Source: Streptomyces sp. H27-H5
Lineage (GTDB): Bacteria > Actinomycetota > Actinomycetes > Streptomycetales > Streptomycetaceae
Assembly: GCF_026627505.1 (NCBI RefSeq)
Contig: NZ_JAPNLK010000027.1
Coordinates: 1-64,000 of the forward strand
DNA length: 64,000 nt
Reading direction: 5' to 3'
Made by a program: the position numbers and the translations under genes. The notes below the pieces were generated by a model. That model saw only the letters and a program-made list of their open reading frames with translations, did not search any database and was not told where the DNA came from. Shown in pieces: positions 42,874 through 53,119 of this stretch (the stretch's first letter is position 1; every line of letters begins with the position of its first letter).

Positions 42874-45800
42874 TCACACCGGCGTCGGCCGGGAGCCCGG
42901 CAGGTCCTCCGGGAGGAGCAGCCGCAGATCGTCCAGGCCCGGAGCCGTGAACGCACCCAGCCGGCGGGCCTGTTGCGTCATCATCTCCTCCACCAGGATG
43001 CGTCCCGTGCGGGCGTTGCCGAACGAACGATCGCGCGGCAGCGCCGCCACGTACGCGCGCAGCGCCTCCACCGTCGGCGGCGGGCAGTCGTAACCCGAGT
43101 CGGCGGCCTGCGCGGTGATGATCCCCACCAGCTCCTCCACCGTGTAGTCCTCGAACTCGACCGTGCGGGTGAAGCGCGAGGTCAGCCCGGGGTTGGAGTC
43201 CAGGAACCGGCGCATCTCGGCGGTGTACCCGGCGGCGATGACCACGACCTCGTCGCGGTGGTCCTCCATCAACTTGAGCAGCGTCTCCACCGCCTCCCGC
43301 CCGAAGTCCGACGGTGAACCCTCCGGGGTCAACGTGTACGCCTCGTCGATGAACAGCACACCGCCCAGGGCCCGTTCGAAGACCTCCTTGGTCAGCTGCG
43401 CGGTGTGGCCGACGTACCTGCCGACGAGATCGGTGCGCGCCACCTCCACCAACTGGCCCTTGGGCAGCACCCCGAGGGAGTGCAGGATGCCCGCGTACAG
43501 CCGGGCCACCGTCGTCTTGCCGGTCCCGGGCGGGCCGGAGAACACCAGGTGTTGGCTGATCCTGGGCGCGGGCAGCCCGGCGGCCCGCCGCTGCCGGGCG
43601 GTGGCGAGCAGATGCACCTGATCGGTCACCGCCCGCTTCACCGCCGACAGACCGATCATGCCCTCCAGACGGGTGAGCAGTTCCTCGGAGCTGTCGGCGT
43701 CCCGTGCGGCGCCCCCCTGCTCGACGGCCACGTCCTCGGGCAGCAGCAGCGACAGGTCGCTCTCGGCGGGATCCGCCATCGAGCCCAACCGGAAGGCCTG
43801 TCGATCCACCATCTCCTCGAACACCCGGCGCGCCGCACGGCCGTTGCCGAAGGCGGCGCCCCGCTCCATCCGGCCGTAGTGGCCGGCCAGGGCGTCGAGG
43901 GTGCGCGGGTCCAGCGCGTAGTGGTGGGCCTCACACATCCGCTCGGTGATGGTGACCAGTTCCTCCACCGAATAGTTCGCGAAGTCGATGGTGCGGGTGA
44001 AACGGGACGCCAGACCCGGGTTGGAGTCCAGGAAGGCGGCCATCTCGTCGGTGTAGCCGGCCGCGATGACCACGACCTCGTCGCGGTGGTCCTCCATGAG
44101 CTTCAGCAGGGTGTCGATGGCCTCCCGGCCGAAGTCGGCGCCGCCGCCCTTGCCGTCGGACAACAGCGTGTACGCCTCGTCCAGGAACAGCACCCCGCCG
44201 AGGGCCTCCTTGAACGCCTCCGTCGTTTTGATGGCCGTTCCGCCGATGACCTGGGCGACCAGATCGGCCCGGGACACCTCGACCAGATGACCGGAACGCA
44301 GCACCCCCAACTCGGTGAGGATGCCGCCGTACAACCGGGCCACCGTGGTCTTGCCCGTTCCGGGCGGCCCGGAGAACACCAGGTGGCGGCTCATCGGCGG
44401 CATCGGCATGCCGAGCCGGGACCGGCGCTGCGCGAGCTGGTTCAGGTTGACCAGCGTCTTCACCTGGTGCTTCACGTCCGCGAGGCCGATCAGCGATTCC
44501 AGCTCCTCCTGCGGACCGCGCGGAGCGACACGGGACGGACCCCGTGACTCCCCGACCCCGGCCGCTTCGGCGCCCCACGCGTCGGCCGTGCCGTTGCCCG
44601 CGCTGGTCAGGTTCTCCACGGTGAGTCGGTCGCCGGCCCGGGTCTGCTTCAGGCCGGCGCCCCGGTTGTCCCGCACCGCGCAACCGGTCGCGGTGATCGG
44701 CTCCGCGCTGTCCACCCGGATGCCGTCGCCGAGGCTGCCGCTCACGAGGCAGGCGTCCAGCGCGAGCCGGGCGCCGTCGGAGGCCATCACCCCATGGGCT
44801 CCCGAGTCGGTGATCTCGGTACGCAGGAGCGACAGTTCACCGCCCTTGTCCACCCCGACACCGGACGCGCCGGAACCGTGCACGCGGCAGTCCCGTACGG
44901 TGCCCAGCCCGTCCGCACCGACCCGTACGCCCGTGTCCGCCGAGGCGCGGACGGCGGTGTCCCGCAGGTGGGGGTTGCCGCCGGAGGCGATCCGCACCCC
45001 ACACGCCCCCGCCCCGTCGATCTCGCAGAGCTCCAGCCGACCGCGACCCTCGTCCACGACCTCCACGCCGTGGCCCCCCGCGGAGGTCACGCGGGCGTGC
45101 CGCAGCAGCGGGTTGGCGCCGCCGCGGATCAGGATCCCGGTGCCGGCCGCGTCCGCGACGTGCAGACGGTCGAACTCGGCCGCCGAGTTCTCGTCCAACA
45201 CCACGGCGCCCAGCGGATCGGCGCAGTCCCGCACGGTGGTGTCGGTCAACGAGGGCGCGCCGGAACCGATGACCCGGACGGCCGGGCCGCCGGCCGTGTC
45301 GAACTCGCACTCCCGGAACACGCCCCGGGACCGCTCCGTGACGGCCAGGCCGTTCCCCTTGGTCCGCGAGGTGCGACAGCGCACCAGTTCCGGGGCGGCG
45401 CCCGAAGCCACCACGATGCCCGGGCCGTTGGTGTCGGAGACGGTGACCTCCTCCAGCACCGGCCGGGAGTCGCTGGTCACGTAGACGCCCACGGCCGCGC
45501 CGTGGATCCGGGTGCGCAGCACACGGGTGGCGCTACTGCCCTCCAGGGCCACGGCGGGCTTCTCCGTGCCGGTGATCTCGCAGTCCTCCACCACTCCCTG
45601 CGCCTCGCCGTTGGCGAGCACCCCGTTGCCCCGGGCGTCGCGGATGCGGCAGTCGCGGACCGTGGTGCGGCCCTGCTCGCCGATGACCACGCCCGAGGTG
45701 CCCAGGTTCTCGATGACGCAGCCGGCGACCACCGTCCCGGTCGGCGCGGTGTCGACCACACCCGCCCCGACCGGGTTGCTGATCCGACAGTCCCGCACCG

Positions 45801-46173
45801 CGAGCGACCCGGACTCCCGGGCCAGCAGGGCCGTCCAGCCGGAGCCGACGACGATGCAGCCGTCCATGGCGACCTGGCCGCGCACCGCGTCCACCACCGG
45901 CACGTCCTCCGTGCCGCCGCGCAGCGTGAGGTCGGTCAGCATCACGGCGTCGGCGATCAGGGAGACGGCGCTGCCGCGGCGCGGGCAGATCTCGACGCTG
46001 CCGCGCTCGCCGTCGGCGACGATCGTGACCCGGTTGCGGACCGTCAGGTTCTCCGGGTACCGGCCGGGTCGTACGCGGATCACCGCTCCGGTGCGGGCCT
46101 GTGCCAAGGCCTCACCGATGGTCCGGAACCCCTGGGATTCCTCCGGGCTGACGGTGAGCAACTGCCGTGACAC
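42874..46173 (-). CDS. Beta-helix protein with two CbxX/EccA-type AAA+ domains
   Basis: This 1099-residue protein starts at GTG 46173 with GAGGAGGACC just upstream. Residues about 1-480 are a right-handed parallel beta-helix built of short repeats (VVDAVRGQVAMDGCIVVGSGWTALLARESGSLAVRDCRI and so on). Two related AAA+ modules of the CbxX/CfqX kind follow, with Walker A GPPGTGKTTVARLY at about 597 and again at about 878, each with LFLDEAYTL or LFIDEAYTL. EccA, the cytosolic ATPase of mycobacterial ESX systems, belongs to the same AAA family but has TPR repeats and one AAA. This protein lies divergently beside mycosin in a type VII locus, so it probably takes the EccA-like role, with the beta-helix as the docking part. 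Confidence 0.88.
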   Translation of the reverse strand: MSRQLLTVSPEESQGFRTIGEALAQARTGAVIRVRPGRYPENLTVRNRVTIVADGERGSVEICPRRGSAVSLIADAVMLTDLTLRGGTEDVPVVDAVRGQVAMDGCIVVGSGWTALLARESGSLAVRDCRISNPVGAGVVDTAPTGTVVAGCVIENLGTSGVVIGEQGRTTVRDCRIRDARGNGVLANGEAQGVVEDCEITGTEKPAVALEGSSATRVLRTRIHGAAVGVYVTSDSRPVLEEVTVSDTNGPGIVVASGAAPELVRCRTSRTKGNGLAVTERSRGVFRECEFDTAGGPAVRVIGSGAPSLTDTTVRDCADPLGAVVLDENSAAEFDRLHVADAAGTGILIRGGANPLLRHARVTSAGGHGVEVVDEGRGRLELCEIDGAGACGVRIASGGNPHLRDTAVRASADTGVRVGADGLGTVRDCRVHGSGASGVGVDKGGELSLLRTEITDSGAHGVMASDGARLALDACLVSGSLGDGIRVDSAEPITATGCAVRDNRGAGLKQTRAGDRLTVENLTSAGNGTADAWGAEAAGVGESRGPSRVAPRGPQEELESLIGLADVKHQVKTLVNLNQLAQRRSRLGMPMPPMSRHLVFSGPPGTGKTTVARLYGGILTELGVLRSGHLVEVSRADLVAQVIGGTAIKTTEAFKEALGGVLFLDEAYTLLSDGKGGGADFGREAIDTLLKLMEDHRDEVVVIAAGYTDEMAAFLDSNPGLASRFTRTIDFANYSVEELVTITERMCEAHHYALDPRTLDALAGHYGRMERGAAFGNGRAARRVFEEMVDRQAFRLGSMADPAESDLSLLLPEDVAVEQGGAARDADSSEELLTRLEGMIGLSAVKRAVTDQVHLLATARQRRAAGLPAPRISQHLVFSGPPGTGKTTVARLYAGILHSLGVLPKGQLVEVARTDLVGRYVGHTAQLTKEVFERALGGVLFIDEAYTLTPEGSPSDFGREAVETLLKLMEDHRDEVVVIAAGYTAEMRRFLDSNPGLTSRFTRTVEFEDYTVEELVGIITAQAADSGYDCPPPTVEALRAYVAALPRDRSFGNARTGRILVEEMMTQQARRLGAFTAPGLDDLRLLLPEDLPGSRPTPV

Positions 46174-46369
46174 GCTGGTCCTCCTCGCTCCGACGTCGTC
46201 TCCGCCCCCTGTGGGGACGACGCGACGCACCGCTTGCAGGCTACGTGAGGGGGACGGTGATCTACCAGGTGGAGCAGGCCAGTTCACGCCGCGGCCATCG
46301 GATGCGGGCCGAATGTGCCCTGTCGGGCGGCGCGTTGCGCAACAGGGCACACCGCCTAGGATGCGCGCC

Positions 46370-47551
46370 ATGAGACACGCGCTTTCCCGTGCACCGGCCT
46401 CGGCGGCGGCACTGGCCGCGGTGATGCTCTCCGCGGCGTGGCCTGCGCCCGCTGTGGCGGCCTCCGACCCCATCGCCCTGCCCGTGGTCCGTTCCTCGCT
46501 GACGGCGGACGAACCCTGCGCGGCGGCCTCCGGGCAGGTCGCCGAGGTGGAGCCCTGGCCGGTGCGGGCGCTCGGCCTGGCCCGCGCCGGGCGCGTGTCC
46601 GAGGGCGCGGGGGTGACCGTCGCGGTGGTCGACACCGGGGTGGGAGCCGGGGTCCCGTCGCTCGCCGGCCGGGTCCGCCACCTCGGCCCGGCGGACCAGG
46701 ACTGCGTGGGCCACGGCAGCTTCGCCGCCGGGTTGATCGCCGGCGCGCCACTGCCCGGCGTGGGCACGGTCGGCGTGGCGCCCGCGGCGCGCCTCCTGGC
46801 GGTGCGCGGCACAGACGAACGCGGCGCCGCCACACCGGAGTCGCTGGCCGGCGCCATCCGCGCCGCCGCCGACGAGGGCGCCGGGGTGGTGTACGTCGCC
46901 TCCGCGCTGGCGACCGGAGCGGACGTCCTCACGGACGCGGTCGCGTACGCGGCACGCAAGGACGCCCTCGTCGTCGCCCCCTTCGCCCCCGACCTGCCCC
47001 CCGAGGCCGGCGGCGCGAGCCCCCCGGCGCAGCCCTGGTACTGGCCCGCGGCCGCCCCGCACGCCCTGTCCGTCATGGACTACGGGCCCGGCGGCGGGCG
47101 CCCGGACCGCGCGCCGACGGCCGTGGGCGCCGACCTGGCCGCGCCCGGGGACACGGTGGTCGGCCCCGGACCGCGGGGCCCGGGCCACTACCTCGGGTCC
47201 GGTTCCTCGCTCGCCGCCGCCCACGTCGCCGGGGCGGCGGCCCTGGTCCGCTCGCGCCACCCCGAGCTGACGGCCGACCAGGTCCGCGACCGGCTCGTCG
47301 TGTCCGGCTATCCGGACACGACGCCACGACTGGACCCGTACGCCGCCCTGACGGCCGTACTGACCGACCGCGCCGCCCCGGGCCCGCGCCCCGAACCCGC
47401 CCGGGTGCCGGACCCGGCGCCCGCCGCACCCCGGCAGCGGGCCCTCGTGGTCGCCGCGGCGGGCGGGGGCCTGGTGCTCCTGGTCGCCGCCGCCGCGGTG
47501 GTGGTCCCCCGGGGACGGGCCCGCCGGTGGCGCCCCCCGGGCACGGGCTGA
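46370..47551 (+). CDS. mycP: Mycosin, type VII secretion-associated subtilisin-like protease
   Basis: This 393-residue S8-family protease has a signal peptide (RHALSRAPASAAALAAVMLSAAW), the catalytic triad Asp88 (VVDTGVG), His115 (GHGSFAAG) and Ser280 (GSGSSLAAAHVAGAA), and a C-terminal membrane helix (LVVAAAGGGLVLLVAAAAVVV) with a basic tail. The Ser motif reads GSSLAAA in place of GTSFAAP. Mycosins are anchored in the membrane and stabilise and tune ESX machines. ATG 46370 is preferred over ATG 46361, with AGGA upstream. It is convergent with eccC, 13 bases apart. Confidence 0.92.
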   Translation: MRHALSRAPASAAALAAVMLSAAWPAPAVAASDPIALPVVRSSLTADEPCAAASGQVAEVEPWPVRALGLARAGRVSEGAGVTVAVVDTGVGAGVPSLAGRVRHLGPADQDCVGHGSFAAGLIAGAPLPGVGTVGVAPAARLLAVRGTDERGAATPESLAGAIRAAADEGAGVVYVASALATGADVLTDAVAYAARKDALVVAPFAPDLPPEAGGASPPAQPWYWPAAAPHALSVMDYGPGGGRPDRAPTAVGADLAAPGDTVVGPGPRGPGHYLGSGSSLAAAHVAGAAALVRSRHPELTADQVRDRLVVSGYPDTTPRLDPYAALTAVLTDRAAPGPRPEPARVPDPAPAAPRQRALVVAAAGGGLVLLVAAAAVVVPRGRARRWRPPGTG

Positions 47552-47564
47552 CCGGGGGCCCCCC

Positions 47565-50500
47565 TCAGGACTCCGGGTCCCCCAGGAACGCCGTCTGGAT
47601 CTGCACCGTGCGGCGCCGGGCGATGCGGGTGGCGCGTCCGGGCGGCAGCAGCCGGCCCTTGGTGTTGCCGAGGACGTACCCCTCGGACGGCGGGCAGGAG
47701 AAGAGCAGGGAAGGCGTGTTGACCTCCTGGAGGCGGCGCATCAGCGCGTCGCCCATGCCTCGCCCGGCGCCGCTCGCGGAGCGGGCGACGATCAGGTGCA
47801 GGCCCACCTCCCAACCCAGCGACAGGTGCGGCAGCAGCGGCTCGAACGGCGGGTTCGCGGGGTTGCTGCCCACCATGTCGTAGTCGTCGACGAGGATGAA
47901 CAGCCGGGGACCAGTCCACCAGTCCGCGAGCCGCATCCGGGCCGGGGCGATGTCGGGCCCCGGCACCCGGGTCCGCACCGCGCGGGCCGCGCCGTCCACC
48001 AGGTCCTTCAGCGCGTCGATGGACACCGCGTGCCCCAGCCGGTAGGTGTCCGGGACCGCCTCCACCAGCTCGCGCCGGTAGTCCACCACCATGATCCTGG
48101 CCTCGGCCGGCGTGTACCGGTCCATGATGGCCCGGGCCGCGAGCCGGAGCAGGTTGGTCTTGCCGCTCTCGGTGTCCCCGACCGCGATCATGTGCGGACT
48201 CTCGCTGAAGTCGTGCCACACGGTGGCCAGCTCGTCCTCCTCCAGGCCGAGCGGCACCCGGAAGTCCCCCTCGGGGGCCGGCAGCTCCGCCACGGGCAGC
48301 TCGGTCGGCAGCATCCGTACCTGCGGGGCCGGCGGCCCGCTCCAGCTCTCCCGGACGGCCGCGACCAGACCGGCCACGCCCTCCGTGAGGTCGTCGGTCC
48401 GCTCGCCGCCGTCGATGCGGGGCAGGGCGGTCAGATAGTGCAGCTTGCCCTCCCGGGTCAGCCCCCGGCCGGGCACCCGGGGCACGGTCGCCGCCCGCCG
48501 GATGTCGATCTCGGAGTCCATGGCGTCGCCCATCCGCAGCTCCAGATGGGTGCCCGCCTGGTCCCGCACCGCCGACGGCAGCTCCACCCAACGCGCCGTG
48601 GTCACGATGAGGTGCACGCCGTAGTTCAGGCCGCGCGCGGCGATGGCGCCGAAGGTCGGGATGTGACGGTCGTAGTCCTGCCGCACCGTGGACCAGCCGT
48701 CGATGACCAGGAACACGTCGCCGTGGTCCTCGGCGGGGAACTCGCCGGCGGCCCTGCGGCGCCGGAACGTGGCCATGGAGTCGATGCCGTGCTCCAGGAA
48801 GAACTTCTCCCGGGCCGCCAGCAGCGTGGTCACCTCGGCGATCGTCCGGCCCACCCGCTCGCCGTCCATGCGCGCCGCGACACCGCCCATGTGCGGCAGC
48901 CCGGCCAGCCCCGACAGGGTGCCGCCGCCGAAGTCCAGGCAGTAGAACTGCACTTCGCGCGGAGTGTGGGTGAGCGCCAGGGACGCCAGGATGGTGCGCA
49001 CCATGGTGCTCTTGCCGCTCTGCGGGCCACCGGCGACGGCGATGTGCCCGCCGACCCCGGACAGGTCCACGGTCAACAGGTCGCGCAGTTGGTCGAAGGG
49101 CCGGTCCACGATGCCGATCGGCACCTTCAGTCGCCCCCGGTCCGGCGCGTCCGCCGTGGTCAGACCGCGCTCCGGGTCGGGCGTCAGCGGCGGCAGGATC
49201 TGGTCGAGCGTCGCCGGCAGGTCCAGCGGCGGCAACCACACCTCATGCGCGGGCGGGCCCGCGCCGAGGAGCCGCTCCACGGCCACGGACAGCAGCGAGT
49301 CGCCGCTCTCCTCCGCCTCGGGCTCGGGCGCCGGCAGGTCGGGCACCGTGCGCGGCACCACGTACCCCGTGCTCCACGGCACGGTCTGGCCGGCGGCCCG
49401 CGCCTGGCTCGCGCCGCCCCTGCGGTGCCGGTAGGGCCCGGACACGTACGCCGCCCGGAACCGGGTCAGCGCGTCGACCCCGGACTTGAGGAAGCCTCCG
49501 CCCGGGGCCGACGGCAGTTCGTAGGCGTCCGGTACCCCCAGCACCCCGCGGCTCTCCATGGCCGAGAAGGTGCGCAGCCCGATCCGGTACGAGAGATGGC
49601 TCTCCAGCTGGTGCATCCGGCCCTCGTCCAGGCGCTGCGAGGCCAGCAGGAGGTGCACGCCGAGGCTGCGGCCCAGCCGGCCGATCATCACGAACAGTTC
49701 CATGAACTCCCGGTGCGCGGCCAACAGTTCGCTGAACTCGTCGACGATCACGAACAGGCTCGGCAACGGGGCCAGCGGGGTCCCGGCGGCCCGCGCCTTC
49801 TCGTACTCCAACGCCGACGTGTAGTTCCCGGCGGCCCTGAGCAGCTCCTGGCGGCGGATCAACTCACCGTGCAGGGCGTCCTGCATGCGCGAGACGAGTG
49901 CCGCCTCGTCCGCCAGGTTGGTGATCACCGCCGAGGTGTGGGGCAGTTCGTCCAGACCGAGGAAGGTCGCCCCACCCTTGAAGTCCACCAGGACGAAGTT
50001 CAGCGTCTCCGAGGAGTTGGTCAGCGCCAACGCCAGCACCAGGGTGCGCAGCAGCTCGCTCTTGCCGGAGCCGGTCGCACCGATCAGCATGCCGTGCGGA
50101 CCCGTGCCGCCCTGCGCGGACTCCTTGATGTCCAGCTCCACCGGCACCCCGTCCGCGCCCACCCCGATCGGCACCCGCAGCCGGCTCGGCCCCGTCCCGC
50201 GCCGCCACAGCGTGTCCGCCACGTGCCCGTACAGGTCCGAGATGCCCAACAGCGTGGTCAACTCCACGTCGGTCGAAAGGGGTTCGGCGCTGTCCGTGCC
50301 GATGCCCATCCGGTACGGCGCCAGACGTTTGGCCAGCGCCGTGGCGCCCCGCGTACCGAAGGCGTCGGGACGGCCCAAGGGCGCGACCTGCTCCTTGCGG
50401 TCACGGTCCGTGCGCACCAGCCGGAAGTCGCCGTCGGCCACCTCGAAGCGCAGCGTCACCCGGCCCGGACGCCAACTCAGCGCCCCGGTCAGGTCGAGCA

Positions 50501-51527
50501 CCACCGTGTTGCGCAGCCCGGGCCCGTCCAGCCGGTGCCCGCCGGGGACGGTGCCGCCGTCCACCACGATCACCGTGAACGGCTCCTCCCGGCCGGGCAG
50601 CGACTCCGGGTCGAACGGCGGACGTTCCAGGAACTCCGCCCCCAGCAGGTCCTCCAGCTCACCGAGCGCCGAACCGGTCATCCGCGCCGGCCCCGCCCCG
50701 TCGGTCTCCTGCGGATGCAGATGGTGCGGCAGCCACTTCGCCCACTCCCACTCCGGGCGGCGTTCGTCGGACACGCACAGCGCGATCCACAGGTCGTCGG
50801 GGGAGTGGAAAGCGGCCAACTGCGCGACGAGCGCACGGGCCAGGGCGCGTATGTGCTCCTCGTCGCCCCGGAACAACACCCGCGCCCACGCCCGCATGTT
50901 GATCGCGATCGGCTGGTCCGGCACGGTCGCGTACGCCCGGATGAAGCTGCGCAGCGCGTGGGCGGCGAGCGGTTCGAGGTCCTCGACCGGACTGGTCGCC
51001 ATCGGGTTGAGCCGCAGCCCCAGCTTCTGGTCGCCGACCGCCACCCGCACCTCGCCGAAGTCCTCGTCCTGCGGCCGCCGTTCCCACAGGCGGGTGGTGC
51101 CGACCACGGACCACAGAGCGGCGGGGTCCGGGTGCCGCCAGGCCAGGGCGCGCTGCTGGTCGATGACGGCGGCCCGCACCTTGCGCCGCGTCTGGGTCAG
51201 ATAGCGCAGGTAGTCGCGTCGTTCGCCCTTCAGTCGCTGCTTGCGCTCGCTGTTGCGGCGCATGACCTGGCCCAGCATCATGGCCGCCGAGGCGATCACC
51301 ATCATCCCCAGCGCGAGGTAGATGAACCCGCCGCCACCGGCCGCCCCGGGCCGGATGAACATCAGCATCATCGACACCGACATCAGCGCCATCGGCAGAT
51401 ACGTCCACACGGCCGACGAGTCGGGCACCACCTCCGGGAGCACGGGAGGCTCCTGCAGGGTCAGTTCCCCGTCCGGCATCTCCGGGCCACGCCTGCGGGC
51501 CGGCCTTCGGAACAGCACCACACTCAC
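47565..51527 (-). CDS. eccC: EccC, type VII secretion FtsK/SpoIIIE ATPase
   Basis: This 1320-residue motor is the EccCa and EccCb parts in one chain. Two membrane helices lie near residues 45-85 (YLPMALMSVSMMLMFI and IYLALGMMVIASAAMML). Three ATPase domains follow with Walker A GATGSGKSE at about 481, GGPQSGKST at about 833 and GDTESGKTN at about 1116. The first has a full Walker B (VIVDEF). The others deviate (VIDGW, VDDYD), as is usual in the family. EccC recognises WXG100 substrates and drives their export. GTG 51527 has GAGGAG eight bases upstream. It is divergent from eccD across a 174-base gap. Confidence 0.96.
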   Translation of the reverse strand: MSVVLFRRPARRRGPEMPDGELTLQEPPVLPEVVPDSSAVWTYLPMALMSVSMMLMFIRPGAAGGGGFIYLALGMMVIASAAMMLGQVMRRNSERKQRLKGERRDYLRYLTQTRRKVRAAVIDQQRALAWRHPDPAALWSVVGTTRLWERRPQDEDFGEVRVAVGDQKLGLRLNPMATSPVEDLEPLAAHALRSFIRAYATVPDQPIAINMRAWARVLFRGDEEHIRALARALVAQLAAFHSPDDLWIALCVSDERRPEWEWAKWLPHHLHPQETDGAGPARMTGSALGELEDLLGAEFLERPPFDPESLPGREEPFTVIVVDGGTVPGGHRLDGPGLRNTVVLDLTGALSWRPGRVTLRFEVADGDFRLVRTDRDRKEQVAPLGRPDAFGTRGATALAKRLAPYRMGIGTDSAEPLSTDVELTTLLGISDLYGHVADTLWRRGTGPSRLRVPIGVGADGVPVELDIKESAQGGTGPHGMLIGATGSGKSELLRTLVLALALTNSSETLNFVLVDFKGGATFLGLDELPHTSAVITNLADEAALVSRMQDALHGELIRRQELLRAAGNYTSALEYEKARAAGTPLAPLPSLFVIVDEFSELLAAHREFMELFVMIGRLGRSLGVHLLLASQRLDEGRMHQLESHLSYRIGLRTFSAMESRGVLGVPDAYELPSAPGGGFLKSGVDALTRFRAAYVSGPYRHRRGGASQARAAGQTVPWSTGYVVPRTVPDLPAPEPEAEESGDSLLSVAVERLLGAGPPAHEVWLPPLDLPATLDQILPPLTPDPERGLTTADAPDRGRLKVPIGIVDRPFDQLRDLLTVDLSGVGGHIAVAGGPQSGKSTMVRTILASLALTHTPREVQFYCLDFGGGTLSGLAGLPHMGGVAARMDGERVGRTIAEVTTLLAAREKFFLEHGIDSMATFRRRRAAGEFPAEDHGDVFLVIDGWSTVRQDYDRHIPTFGAIAARGLNYGVHLIVTTARWVELPSAVRDQAGTHLELRMGDAMDSEIDIRRAATVPRVPGRGLTREGKLHYLTALPRIDGGERTDDLTEGVAGLVAAVRESWSGPPAPQVRMLPTELPVAELPAPEGDFRVPLGLEEDELATVWHDFSESPHMIAVGDTESGKTNLLRLAARAIMDRYTPAEARIMVVDYRRELVEAVPDTYRLGHAVSIDALKDLVDGAARAVRTRVPGPDIAPARMRLADWWTGPRLFILVDDYDMVGSNPANPPFEPLLPHLSLGWEVGLHLIVARSASGAGRGMGDALMRRLQEVNTPSLLFSCPPSEGYVLGNTKGRLLPPGRATRIARRRTVQIQTAFLGDPES

Positions 51528-51701
51528 CGAACGGACTCCTCGCACCAGGGGTCGCGGGCGTCGCCACACGCACAGACGGCGAATACCTCGGACAGGTGAG
51601 TGATACTACGATCGTTCGTGCTGACCGCCCAAGGCCCAACCAGCGCTCCGTCGGCGCCCGTTGGCCTGCCGATCGAACCCGGAGAGGCGTGAGCCAGACC
51701 G

Positions 51702-53102
51702 ATGAGTGACAACCAGGTGGCCGGATTGTGTCGCCTGACCGTACGCGCCCCCGCCCGCACCGTGGACCTCGCCGTCCCCGCCGACGTCCCGGTGGCCGAT
51801 CTGCTGCCCGCCGTCCTCGGCTACGCCGGGGACGACCTGGCGGAAGCCGGCATCGACCACGGCGGCTGGGTGCTCCAACGCCTGGGTGGCGAGCCACTGG
51901 ACGAGGAGCGCACCCTCGACTCCCTCGACCTGCGCGACGGCGAGACCCTCTACCTGCGCCCCCGGACCGAGGCCCTGCCCGAAGTGCATCTGGACGACCT
52001 GGTGGACGGCATCGCCACGGCGCTCCAACGGCAACCCCACGGGTGGACCCCCGCCGCCGCCCGCGCCCTGCTGCGCGCCTCCGCGGTCACCGCGCTCCTC
52101 GCCGGCCTGGCGGTCCTCGCCCTGCCGGGCGGCTCCGGCGACACGCGCGCCGTGTGCGCCGCCGTGGCGGCGCTGCTGCTCCTCGCCGGCGCCGCCGCGG
52201 CGGCCCGCGCCGTCGGTGACGGCGGCGCCGGAGCCGCCCTGGGCCTGATGGCCGGCCCCTACCTCGCGCTCGCCGGATGGCTCCTGCCCGGCGGGGCCGT
52301 CACCGGCCCGCACGGCCAGGAGGGGCTGGCCGCCCGGCTGCTCGCCGCGTCCGTCGCCGGAGCGGGCGGAACGGTCCTGGCGCTGGCCGCGGTCGCCGCG
52401 TACGCCGCGCTCTTCCTGGCCCCCGCCGTGCTCGCCGCCTTCGGTGCGCTGACCGGCGCCGTGATGCTCGTCGCCGGACTGCCGCTCGGGGAGGCCGTCG
52501 CGGTGACGGCCCTCCTCGCCGTCCTCCTCGGCGCGTTCGTGCCCTCGCTCTCCTTCCGGATGGCGGGCCTGCGGATGCCACCGCTCCCCACCAACGCACA
52601 GCAGCTCCAGGAGGGCATCGAACCCCACCCGACGGGCACGGTCACCGCGCGGTCGGTGCTCGCCGACGGCTGGATGAGTTCCCTGTACGGGGCGGTCGGG
52701 CTGGTCTGCACCGGCTGCCTCACGGTGCTCGCCCGCCACACCGGGCTCGCGGAAGTGTGCACCTCGGCCGTACTCGCGCTGCTCCTCCTGCTGCACTCCC
52801 GCGGACTCGGCAACGTGTGGCAGCGGATGTCCCTGGTGGTGCCGGGCATCTGGGGACCGGTCCTGCTGGTGTGGGCCGCCGCCGCGTCCCACACACCGTC
52901 CGGCAGACTCCTGCTCGTGGTGGGGCTGCTCGCCGGCGCCGCCGCGCTCGCCATCGCCTCCTGGACCGTGCCCGGCCGCCGGCTCGTGCCGTACTGGGGC
53001 CGCGCCGCGGAACTGTTCCACTCGGCGGCGGCCATCGCCCTGCTGCCGTTGGTCCTGTGGGTGCTCGGCGTCTACGGGGCCCTTCGGTCCCTCAACGGCT
53101 GA
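51702..53102 (+). CDS. eccD: EccD, type VII secretion membrane channel subunit
   Basis: This 466-residue protein has a ubiquitin-like N-terminal domain (about 1-90: CRLTVRAPARTVDLAVPADVPVADLLPAVLGYAG to DGETLYLRPR) followed by about eleven hydrophobic segments from residue 120 to the end, the standard EccD form. EccD dimers build much of the inner-membrane ring of the secretion complex. It starts the rightward operon that continues into eccB and the secreted proteins. Confidence 0.94.
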   Translation: MSDNQVAGLCRLTVRAPARTVDLAVPADVPVADLLPAVLGYAGDDLAEAGIDHGGWVLQRLGGEPLDEERTLDSLDLRDGETLYLRPRTEALPEVHLDDLVDGIATALQRQPHGWTPAAARALLRASAVTALLAGLAVLALPGGSGDTRAVCAAVAALLLLAGAAAAARAVGDGGAGAALGLMAGPYLALAGWLLPGGAVTGPHGQEGLAARLLAASVAGAGGTVLALAAVAAYAALFLAPAVLAAFGALTGAVMLVAGLPLGEAVAVTALLAVLLGAFVPSLSFRMAGLRMPPLPTNAQQLQEGIEPHPTGTVTARSVLADGWMSSLYGAVGLVCTGCLTVLARHTGLAEVCTSAVLALLLLLHSRGLGNVWQRMSLVVPGIWGPVLLVWAAAASHTPSGRLLLVVGLLAGAAALAIASWTVPGRRLVPYWGRAAELFHSAAAIALLPLVLWVLGVYGALRSLNG

Positions 53103-53119
53103 TCCGGGGGAGCGGCACA

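Noticed and set aside
47796..51599. Plus-strand open frame of 1267 codons opposite eccC
   Set aside because: It is low-complexity Arg/Gln/His/Pro shadow sequence; the minus strand encodes a complete EccC with three Walker A motifs.
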